The translations under genes were made by a program, and so were the position numbers. 6,413 nucleotides of DNA. Source: an uncultured Eubacteriales bacterium. GTDB taxonomy: Bacteria > Bacillota > Clostridia > Oscillospirales > Oscillospiraceae. The notes under the pieces were generated by a model, which worked only from the letters and a program-made list of their open reading frames with translations, searched no databases and had not been told where the DNA came from. Positions 1 through 4,777 of this stretch are shown piece after piece. Position 1 is the stretch's first letter. Each line of letters opens with the position of its first letter. The stretch covers positions 1 to 6,413 of the forward strand of contig OMQS01000135.1 of the NCBI GenBank assembly GCA_900313295.1, written 5' to 3'.

Positions 1-105
1 ACCCATCTTATTGGGGAAGCCCCAGATGTTGCCCAGGCCGACCGCCGAACCAACAGCGGCCATCAGGAATCCAAAATTGGATCCGAACCCTTTTCTTTCT
101 TCCAT
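1..105 (-). CDS. Sodium-dependent transporter, NSS (neurotransmitter:sodium symporter) family, N-terminal fragment
   Basis: Only the first 35 codons are inside the window; the gene continues past the left edge. The start is the ATG at 105-103, with AAGGAGA at 119-113 seven bases upstream. The peptide begins [20 protein letters not shown] and continues into [15 protein letters not shown], which matches the first transmembrane helix of NSS (LeuT-type) transporters. In LeuT this unwound helix supplies sodium ligands; the equivalents here are G19, A21, V22 and N26. The family couples sodium entry to uptake of amino acids or related amines across the cytoplasmic membrane. The substrate cannot be told from this fragment. 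The family's usual outer-gate arginine after the GNxW motif is glycine (G29) here. Family assignment is firm for so short a piece. Confidence 0.87.
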   Translation of the reverse strand, partial: MEERKGFGSNFGFLMAAVGSAVGLGNIWGFPNKMG

Positions 106-180
106 TGTTTTCTCTCCTTAATTTTAGAATCGCCCCCGAGAATTTTTACTCTCAGGAAACATATCCCCTTCAGGGGAAGA

Positions 181-217
181 TTTTTGCCTGCGGACACCTC
201 AAAAAAAGCCACAGGCT
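181..217 (-). promoter_or_regulatory. Possible leader hairpin upstream of the NSS transporter gene
   Basis: Read on the minus strand, GCCTGTGG (216-209) can pair with CCGCAGGC (193-186): eight pairs including one G-U, around a 15-base loop. The same 5' arm can instead form a small hairpin AGCC-TGT-GGCT (217-207) followed directly by a run of Ts (to 201), which resembles a weak terminator. The two structures exclude each other, as in an attenuator. The terminator-like stem has only four pairs and no known riboswitch consensus was recognised, so the functional reading is speculative. Confidence 0.25.
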
Positions 218-226
218 ACTGTTAAA

Positions 227-232
227 AGTATA
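227..232 (-). promoter_or_regulatory. Possible -10 box for the NSS transporter gene
   Basis: The minus strand reads TATACT here, five of six matches to TATAAT. It would start transcription near 220 and give a leader of about 115 bases. No convincing -35 box lies 16-18 bases upstream (TAGCGG at the 17-base spacing), so the promoter, if real, may need an activator. This is the best candidate seen in the AT-rich region, not a firm call. Confidence 0.3.
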
Positions 233-329
233 CAAGATTCTGCCATTCTCCGCTATTGACATTTTTAATAAATTTTTAACACCGCATTCGGCTTTTTTAA
301 CATTCTGTGAACAAGCAAATATGATTCTC

Positions 330-363
330 GTTAAGAAACAAACAATCCCGTTAGTTTCTTAAC
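330..363. repeat. Perfect 10-bp inverted repeat, possible operator
   Basis: GTTAAGAAAC at 330-339 is matched exactly by its reverse complement GTTTCTTAAC at 354-363, with a 14-base gap. No T-run follows on either strand, so it is not an intrinsic terminator. It lies about 225 bases upstream of the NSS start codon and 240 bases upstream of the DUF2804 start. Further GTTAA(A) motifs occur at 221-227 (plus), 280-273 (minus) and 301-292 (minus). Binding by a regulator is an inference. Confidence 0.45.
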
Positions 364-503
364 AAGGAACAGGCCATGTTTTTCCCGTCTTGCGGCGGGG
401 GAGGGGTTGTTTCGTGTGGGGAAATTTCCGTTGTGAGGCAGGCAGAGGCGTTCGCCCTTACACGGGGCAATGGGCGCTGCGCATTTACAGGGGAGGCGCT
501 CCG
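364..503. other. Gene-free GC-rich intergenic stretch
   Basis: This part of the divergent intergenic region carries no credible gene. It contains a weak hairpin (CCCGTC-TTGC-GGCGGG near 384-399), the palindrome GGAAATTTCC at 420-429, and small GC palindromes at 447-456 and 474-482. Its composition differs sharply from the AT-rich stretch just to the left. It could be a decayed dispersed intergenic repeat, but there is no second copy in the window to compare with. Confidence 0.4.
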
Positions 504-546
504 ATTTTCGTTTTCCATTTTCATTTTTCCACTTTCAGCTTTCCCT
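504..546. repeat. Pyrimidine-rich low-complexity tract (copy A)
   Basis: The plus strand is an irregular series of TTTTC, TTTCC and CTTTC units, for example TTTTCCATTTTCATTTTTCC and ACTTTCAGCTTTCCC. A similar tract in the same orientation lies beyond the DUF2804 gene at 1684-1733. I recall tracts of this kind as common intergenic sequence in Oscillospiraceae, but that is from memory and untested. It sits just upstream of the -35 box of the DUF2804 promoter. Confidence 0.5.
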
Positions 547-549
547 TCG

Positions 550-578
550 TTGACGCTTTTATATTAATATGGTATCAT
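550..578 (+). promoter_or_regulatory. Sigma-A-type promoter for the DUF2804 gene
   Basis: The -35 box TTGACG (550-555) and -10 box TATCAT (573-578) are separated by exactly 17 bases, five of six matches to consensus in each. The spacer is AT-rich. Transcription would begin near 585, leaving a short leader of about 19 bases before the ATG at 604. The promoter also rules out the in-frame ATG at 577, which lies inside the -10 box. Confidence 0.75.
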
Positions 579-590
579 GAGAAAAAACAA

Positions 591-596
591 AGGGGG
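591..596 (+). promoter_or_regulatory. Ribosome binding site that fixes the DUF2804 start
   Basis: AGGGGG lies seven bases before the ATG at 604. The alternative in-frame ATG at 577 has no such site and would be at or before the transcription start. This supports 604 as the true start. Confidence 0.7.
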
Positions 597-603
597 ATCC
601 GTT

Positions 604-1632
604 ATGCAGCACGAGATCACGGACGCACGTCCGCTGCTGGACAAAAACGGCAATCTGCGCGAGGCCGGCTACTGCAAAAAGCTCCTGCCCGTCTACCGCC
701 GCGGGGACATTAAGGCCGGCGCCATGCGTATCAAGGAATGGGACTACTACCTCATCAACAACGGCCGCTTCGCCGTGGCGCTGACCATCGACGACAACGG
801 CTACATGGGGCTGGACTCCATCTCCCTGCTGCACTTTGAGGAGGGCTGGGAGAAGACAAAAAGCCCCATGCGCGCCTTCCCCATGGGCAAGACCGGCCTG
901 CCGGAGTCCTCGGCGGAGGGCGACGTGTCCATTTCCGGCAAGGGCTACCACCTGTCCTTCCGCCACGAGGAGGCGGAGCGGGTGCTGGACTTCCACATGG
1001 AAGATTTTCTGGACGGCACGCCCATTGACGGGCGTATTCGGCTCACGGACGAGCCGGAGGAGAGCATGGTCATCTGCACGCCCTTTGAAAAGCCCGGGCA
1101 TTTTTACTATAACCAGAAAATCAACTGCCTGCGCGCCGGCGGCACCGTGACGGCCGGAGGGCGCACCTATGTGTTCGACCCCGCAGATGCCTTCGCCGTG
1201 CTGGACTGGGGGCGGGGCGTTTGGACGTATCACAACACCTGGTACTGGGGCAGCGCCTCGGGGCAGGTGGACGGCGTGCCCTTCGGCTGGAACATCGGCT
1301 ACGGCTTCGGCGACACCTCCGCCGCCAGCGAGAACATGCTGTTTTACGGCGGCAAGGCGCACAAGCTCAGCCAAGTGACCTTCCACATCCCCACGAAGGA
1401 CGGACGGGAGGACTATCTGGCGCCGTGGCGCTTCAGCTCCGATGACGGGCGGTTTGAAATGGACTTCACGCCGGTGCTGGATCGGGCGGCCTGCACAGAC
1501 TTCAAGCTGCTGAAAAGCGACCAGCATCAGGTGTTCGGGCGCTTCACCGGCACGGCCACGCTGGACAACGGGCGGGTGATCCGGGTGGAGGACTTCCCCG
1601 GCTTTGCGGAAAAAGTGGAAAATAAATGGTAA
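604..1632 (+). CDS. DUF2804 family protein, function unknown
   Basis: The protein has 342 residues and is complete. It resembles the DUF2804 family (Pfam PF10974), recognised by eye from an N-terminal LLDKNGNLREAGY segment, the RIKEWDYYLI block at about residues 42-51, a GYMGLDSISLL stretch, and an aromatic block near residues 201-216 (DWGRGVWTYHNTWYWG) followed by a glycine-rich segment. There is no signal peptide or membrane helix, so a cytoplasmic location is likely. The many aromatic and beta-prone segments would suit a barrel or lipocalin-like fold such as the AttH/CrtC group. That is an inference from sequence texture, not a demonstrated relationship. No catalytic residues can be assigned. 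It has its own promoter and terminator, so it appears to be a single-gene unit unlinked to the convergent zinc operon. Confidence 0.85.
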   Translation: MQHEITDARPLLDKNGNLREAGYCKKLLPVYRRGDIKAGAMRIKEWDYYLINNGRFAVALTIDDNGYMGLDSISLLHFEEGWEKTKSPMRAFPMGKTGLPESSAEGDVSISGKGYHLSFRHEEAERVLDFHMEDFLDGTPIDGRIRLTDEPEESMVICTPFEKPGHFYYNQKINCLRAGGTVTAGGRTYVFDPADAFAVLDWGRGVWTYHNTWYWGSASGQVDGVPFGWNIGYGFGDTSAASENMLFYGGKAHKLSQVTFHIPTKDGREDYLAPWRFSSDDGRFEMDFTPVLDRAACTDFKLLKSDQHQVFGRFTGTATLDNGRVIRVEDFPGFAEKVENKW

Positions 1633-1648
1633 AATGATGCGGCAGATA

Positions 1649-1683
1649 AGGGGCGGGGTTCTACCCCGCCCCTACGCTTTTTT
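1649..1683 (+). terminator. Intrinsic terminator of the DUF2804 gene
   Basis: An 11-bp perfect stem, AGGGGCGGGGT (1649-1659) with ACCCCGCCCCT (1663-1673), closes a TCT loop. Four bases later comes TTTTTT (1678-1683). It begins 17 bases after the stop codon. Read from the minus strand the same hairpin lies after znuB, but no T-run follows it there. It could still slow or end transcription of the zinc operon from the other side. The GC arms resemble a dispersed repeat I associate with Oscillospiraceae, so it may be a reused mobile-type repeat. Confidence 0.85.
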
Positions 1684-1733
1684 CCTCAATTTTCCAAAAC
1701 TTCCCGCTTTTCACTGCCCGCTTTCAACTTTTT
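1684..1733. repeat. Pyrimidine-rich low-complexity tract (copy B)
   Basis: The plus strand repeats TTTTCC, TTCCCGCTTTTCACTG and CCCGCTTTCAACTTTTT. On the minus strand, GAAAGCGGG and GAAAAGCGGG recur as near-direct repeats. It resembles the tract at 504-546 in composition and orientation. Its right end overlaps the last codons of znuB, so the tract supplies the znuB stop codon. Confidence 0.45.
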
Positions 1734-2536
1734 CTCGCACGTCCGATTATGGTTGCCAGCAAAAACGCCGCAAGGGATGTTACCACTACGGACGCGCCCA
1801 CGGGGAGGCTCAGGAGGTACGAGGCCGTCAGACCCACGCAGAAGCACACCACCGACAGGCACCCCGCCAGCACCACCACGCCGAAAAAGCTCTTTTTCAG
1901 CCGCATGGCCGTCAGCGCCGGAAAAATCACCAGGCTGGAGATGAGCATGGCGCCCATGAGCCGCATGCCCAGCACGATGGTCAGCGCCGTCAGCACCGCC
2001 AAAAGGGTGTTGTACACCCCTACCTTCATGCCCGTGGCGCGGGAGAAGCTCTCATCAAAGGTGATGGCGAATAACTGATGATAAAACAGCCCGAACAGCA
2101 CCAGCACCGCCGCGGACACGCCGATGCTCAGCGCCACGTCGGCGCGGCTCAAGGCCAGAATGGAGCCGAACATATAGCTGTCCACGTCCGTGGTCATGCC
2201 GGTGGTGAGGCTGGTGACGATGATGCCGATGGCCAGCGCCGAGGCGGACACCACCGCAATGGCGGCGTCGGCACCCAGCTTGCTCCGCTCCGTCATCCGC
2301 AGCAGGCACAGGGCAGCCACGACCACCACCGGAATGGACACCGGCAGCGGCGCCCACCCGCAGGCCACCGCCACCGACAGCGCCCCGAAGGATACATGGC
2401 TCAGCCCATCGCCGATCATGGAGTACCGCTTCAGCACCAGCGGCACCCCCAGAAGCGCCGCACACACCGACACCAGTATCCCCACCACGAAGGCGCGGAC
2501 GATGAAGGGATAGGTGAACATTTCCAATAAGATCAT
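1724..2536 (-). CDS. znuB: Zinc ABC transporter permease, ABC-3 family (ZnuB/AdcB-like)
   Basis: The protein has 270 residues, a normal length for the family. It is the membrane channel that moves the metal released by ZnuA across the cytoplasmic membrane, driven by ZnuC. Hydrophobic segments fall near residues 11-35, 48-82 (probably two helices), 88-110, 131-157, 174-212 (probably two), 217-242 and 247-265, giving about eight or nine helices. The KRYSMIGDGLSHVSFGAL block near residues 36-53 matches the conserved region after the first helix of ABC-3 permeases. The start ATG overlaps the znuC stop as ATGA, and GGAGGT (2550-2545) lies eight bases upstream, so translation is probably coupled. 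Zinc rather than manganese is inferred from the neighbouring zur and the His-rich ZnuA. It is the last gene of the operon. Confidence 0.92.
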   Translation of the reverse strand: MILLEMFTYPFIVRAFVVGILVSVCAALLGVPLVLKRYSMIGDGLSHVSFGALSVAVACGWAPLPVSIPVVVVAALCLLRMTERSKLGADAAIAVVSASALAIGIIVTSLTTGMTTDVDSYMFGSILALSRADVALSIGVSAAVLVLFGLFYHQLFAITFDESFSRATGMKVGVYNTLLAVLTALTIVLGMRLMGAMLISSLVIFPALTAMRLKKSFFGVVVLAGCLSVVCFCVGLTASYLLSLPVGASVVVTSLAAFLLATIIGRARKS

Positions 2537-3246
2537 GCCCCTGCACCTCCGAACCGACGCCCCATGGGGGAGGCCAGATACTCCTGCACCGTGCCGAAAA
2601 AGTGGCTTCCGTGGCCAACATACAGGATGTGGCCGGCGCAGCGCAGGGCGTTTTCCATGTCGTGGGTCACCATGACGATGGCGATGCCCTCGGTCTTATT
2701 CAGATAATCCAGGGTGCGGTAGAGATCCTGTGCGGCGGCAGGGTCAAGACCCGTCACCGGCTCGTCCAGGATCAGCAGCTCTCCGGCGGCGCACAGGGCA
2801 CGCGCCAGCAGCACCCGCTGCTGCTGGCCGCCGGACAGCTCCCGATAGCACCGATCCTTCAGCTCCAGAACCCCCAGCTTGCCCATGTTCAGCAGCGCCG
2901 TGGCCTTCTGCGCGGGCGTATAGAGCAGGCGGTGCCCACCGGCGCCCAGAAAGCCGGAGCGCACCACCTCTGTCACCGTGGCGGGAAAGTCCTTCTGCGC
3001 GCGGGTCTGCTGAGGCAGGTAGCCGATGGCACCGCCCTTCAGCCCCGCGCCTCGCTCAATGCGCCCCGACAGGGGGCGGAGAAGCCCCAACAGGCTTTTG
3101 AGCAGGGTGGATTTGCCGGAGCCGTTTTCGCCCACGATGCAGATATAGTCCCCGCGGCGCACCTGAAAGTCCAGATGCTCCCAAACGGCCTTGCCCTCGT
3201 AGCCGAGGCTTGCGTCGCGGCAGGCCAGCAAAATTTCGTTATCCAT
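2533..3246 (-). CDS. znuC: Zinc ABC transporter ATP-binding protein (ZnuC/AdcC-like)
   Basis: This 237-residue cytoplasmic ATPase powers the ZnuB channel and carries every motif of an active ABC ATPase. Walker A is GENGSGKST (39-47), the Q-loop lies in GYLPQQ (75-80), the signature is LSGGQQQR (137-144), Walker B is LLILDEP (157-163), the D-loop is GLDP (166-169), and the switch histidine is H195 in VTHD. All key residues are intact. The start codon directly follows the TGA of znuA with no intervening base, and the stop overlaps znuB by 4 bp. ABC ATPases look alike, so the zinc assignment rests on context: zur and znuA upstream, an ABC-3 permease downstream. Confidence 0.93.
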   Translation of the reverse strand: MDNEILLACRDASLGYEGKAVWEHLDFQVRRGDYICIVGENGSGKSTLLKSLLGLLRPLSGRIERGAGLKGGAIGYLPQQTRAQKDFPATVTEVVRSGFLGAGGHRLLYTPAQKATALLNMGKLGVLELKDRCYRELSGGQQQRVLLARALCAAGELLILDEPVTGLDPAAAQDLYRTLDYLNKTEGIAIVMVTHDMENALRCAGHILYVGHGSHFFGTVQEYLASPMGRRFGGAGA

Positions 3247-4221
3247 TCAGCATATCCCCTCTCTCAGCGCCGCCACGTTGCGGCGCATCAGGCTCACATA
3301 GCCCTCTCCCGCCGCCCAGTCCGCTTGGGAAACGGTTTGGCAGGAGTAAAATGTTTCCACAGTCGCGCCGGTGGTCTCGGCGATGGCGTCGGCCACCTTG
3401 CGGCTGCTCAGCTCCAGCGCGTAGACCACCGGAATGTCCTGCTGTCGTACCTTGTCAATGAGAAATTTCAGGGTGTAGAGGGACGGCTCCGTGTCCGAGG
3501 AGCAGCCGTGGAACGCCGCGCGGTAGTCCAGCCCGTACTCCCGACAGAAGTAGAGCAGGGGGAAGCGGTCGCCGAACACCAGCAGACTGCGCTTTTTCTC
3601 GCTGCACACCTGCCGGAAGGCCACGTCCAGCTCCGCAAGCTGCCCCAAATAATTCTCCAGATTGCTGCGGTAGACGGCGGCGTGGGCGGGGTCGGCGGCG
3701 CAGAGGGCGTCGCAGATCGCCCGGCACAGCTTCATGGCCTGCACCGGCGACGTCCAGATGTGCTCATCGTACTCGATGTCGTCGCTGTCGTGGTCGTCAT
3801 CGTGTTCATGGTCATGGTCGGCGTGGTCGTGGTCATCGTGGCCGGCCAGCGGCTCCTCGGTGAGCATGTCGGCGTAGTCCATCATCCGCAGCACGGCGGG
3901 GATGTTCTCTCCGGCGGAGGAGAGAATTTCGTCCACCCACTGCTCCCCCTCGCCGCCGTTATAGACAAAAACGTCCGCCCGACTCACGCGGATCACGTCC
4001 ATGGGCGTCGGCTCGAAGCTGTGGGCTTCCCGTCCGGCGGCCACCAGCAGGCGGGGGCTGACGTACGCGCCGCCGATCTCGCGCACGAAGTCATAGTAGG
4101 GGAACAGGGAGCACACCACTTGCAGCCTGCCGTCCTCCGCCTCCTCGCCGGCGGGAGCGCAGGCGCACAGGGGCAAGGCCACGGCCGCAGCCAGCAAAAG
4201 CGCCAGAATCCGCTTTTTCAT
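3247..4221 (-). CDS. znuA: Zinc ABC transporter substrate-binding lipoprotein (ZnuA/AdcA-like)
   Basis: The protein has 324 residues. It begins with a lipoprotein signal: MKKR, a hydrophobic stretch, then LCAC, with C21 the likely lipidated cysteine anchoring it outside the membrane. It captures zinc and passes it to ZnuB. The first metal histidine is H67 (GREAHSFEPTP) and the second is H154 (YDEHIWTSP). Between them, residues 127-148 form an acidic histidine-rich loop (seven His among many Asp) typical of zinc-specific binders. Where many ZnuA/AdcA proteins have a third histidine (HxAFGY-like), this one reads FGDRFP (216-221); H238 in AAFHGC may or may not replace it. The start at 4221 overlaps the zur stop as ATGA and has GGGAGG just upstream. 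The same frame stays open upstream to 4668, but that part lies inside zur in another frame and is not real coding sequence. Confidence 0.92.
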   Translation of the reverse strand: MKKRILALLLAAAVALPLCACAPAGEEAEDGRLQVVCSLFPYYDFVREIGGAYVSPRLLVAAGREAHSFEPTPMDVIRVSRADVFVYNGGEGEQWVDEILSSAGENIPAVLRMMDYADMLTEEPLAGHDDHDHADHDHEHDDDHDSDDIEYDEHIWTSPVQAMKLCRAICDALCAADPAHAAVYRSNLENYLGQLAELDVAFRQVCSEKKRSLLVFGDRFPLLYFCREYGLDYRAAFHGCSSDTEPSLYTLKFLIDKVRQQDIPVVYALELSSRKVADAIAETTGATVETFYSCQTVSQADWAAGEGYVSLMRRNVAALREGIC

Positions 4222-4616
4222 TGCGCCGCCTCCCTGCACTTTTCGCACAGGCCGTAGAACATCGTCCGCCGCGGGTTGATGGCAAAGCCATGGCTTTCCA
4301 GCAGGTGGGTATACAGCTCCCCGAGATGGGAGCAGTCCACGTGGAAAATGGCGCCGCAGCCCTCGCATTGCAGCAAAAAGCAGTTCTTGTGGCGGGTCTT
4401 GTCGCAGTATTGGTAGCAGGCGCCGTCGTCGGTGAGGAGCTTGTGCACGCAGCCCTGCGCCACCAGCCGCTCCAGCTGGCGGTACACGGTGCTCAAGCCC
4501 ACGGTCTGGCCGCTCTGCCGCAGCCGCTGCATCAGCTCCATGGCCGTGGCGCGGCCGCCGGGGCAGGATTCGATGCATTGCAGCACCGCCTGCTGCTGCC
4601 GGGTCATATAGGACAT
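4218..4616 (-). CDS. zur: Fur-family zinc uptake regulator (Zur-like)
   Basis: The protein has 132 residues, typical of the family. It is a DNA-binding repressor expected to shut down zinc uptake when zinc is plentiful. An N-terminal winged helix ends in TVYRQLERLVAQGCVHKL (43-60), the Fur recognition-helix region. Two CxxC pairs, C84/C87 and C124/C127, form the structural zinc site. By eye alignment to E. coli Zur, H76, C95 and H104 match the regulatory-site ligands H77, C88 and H96, which favours Zur over Fur or PerR. The fourth ligand, a glutamate in E. coli Zur, aligns with M119. The start at 4616 is set by AGGAGG (4630-4625), eight bases upstream. It is the first gene of the zinc operon, and its own promoter carries a matching operator, indicating self-repression. 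Confidence 0.9.
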   Translation of the reverse strand: MSYMTRQQQAVLQCIESCPGGRATAMELMQRLRQSGQTVGLSTVYRQLERLVAQGCVHKLLTDDGACYQYCDKTRHKNCFLLQCEGCGAIFHVDCSHLGELYTHLLESHGFAINPRRTMFYGLCEKCREAAQ

Positions 4617-4630
4617 AGGATCGACCTCCT

Positions 4631-4659
4631 AATTTGAAAACGATTTTCATTTTCAAATT
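4631..4659. promoter_or_regulatory. Predicted Zur operator of the zur-znuACB operon
   Basis: AATTTGAAAA (4631-4640) and TTTTCAAATT (4650-4659) form a perfect 10-bp inverted repeat around nine bases. Inside it, TGAAAACGATTTTCA (4635-4649) resembles the 7-1-7 box bound by Bacillus Fur-family proteins. There are thus three TGAAAA half-sites: one on the plus strand (4635-4640) and two in tandem on the minus strand (4649-4644 and 4655-4650). The site overlaps the -10 box and covers the likely transcription start, which suits repression. Binding by the adjacent Zur is inferred. Confidence 0.8.
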
Positions 4660-4684
4660 ATATCCCATTTTGCGGCATTGTCAA
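4657..4684 (-). promoter_or_regulatory. Consensus sigma-A-type promoter of the zur-znuACB operon
   Basis: On the minus strand the -35 box is TTGACA (4684-4679) and the -10 box is TATAAT (4662-4657), both perfect, with a 16-base spacer. Transcription should start near 4650, about 35 bases before the zur ATG. So strong a core promoter fits a gene set controlled mainly by a repressor sitting on the -10 box. No other promoter is evident in the operon. Confidence 0.85.
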
Positions 4685-4710
4685 GGGCAGCGCACAAGAA
4701 GAAATAGCGC

Positions 4711-4736
4711 AAAAAAAGAACGCCCGAAGGCGCTCT
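4711..4736 (-). terminator. Intrinsic terminator of metG
   Basis: Read on the minus strand, AGAGCGCC (4736-4729) pairs with GGCGTTCT (4724-4717), eight pairs with one G-U, around a TTCG tetraloop. The T-run continues to 4711. It lies about 40 bases after the metG stop and about 27 bases before the -35 box of the zur promoter, so it isolates the zinc operon from metG transcription. Confidence 0.87.
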
Positions 4737-4777
4737 CTTTTCCTGTTACATATTATAATATTTCAATCACGAGGGCG

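Noticed and set aside
120..200. TPP-like (CTGAGA) and glycine-riboswitch-like (CTCTCAGG) fragments
   Set aside because: Only six to eight bases match in each case. The rest of each riboswitch consensus is absent, and the glycine-like piece is on the wrong strand for the symporter.
256..261. TTGACA on the plus strand as a -35 box
   Set aside because: No acceptable -10 box is present 16-18 bases downstream, and no gene follows within 300 bases.
105..362. 85-codon open frame on the plus strand in the intergenic region
   Set aside because: Its start overlaps the symporter start codon on the other strand, it has no ribosome binding site, and the translation shows no family features.
577..603. 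Upstream in-frame ATG for the DUF2804 protein
   Set aside because: It lies inside the -10 box and has no ribosome binding site; the ATG at 604 has AGGGGG at proper spacing.
559..1527. 322-codon open frame on the minus strand
   Set aside because: It is antisense to the DUF2804 gene and has no recognisable family features. The plus-strand gene has a promoter, ribosome binding site and terminator.
2602..4257. 551-codon open frame on the plus strand
   Set aside because: It is antisense to znuC and znuA, whose motifs are unmistakable. Its Val/His/Gln/Gly-rich translation is what the opposite strand of GC-rich coding DNA gives, and no ribosome binding site was noted for it.
4222..4668. N-terminal extension of the znuA frame
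   Set aside because: It lies within zur in a different frame. The ATG at 4221 gives a clean lipoprotein signal and the usual ATGA junction.
4750..4761. Perfect palindrome ATATTATAATAT between metG and its terminator
   Set aside because: It is short and AT-only in an AT-rich gap. It contains -10-like sequence but no -35 partner was found, so chance is the simplest reading.
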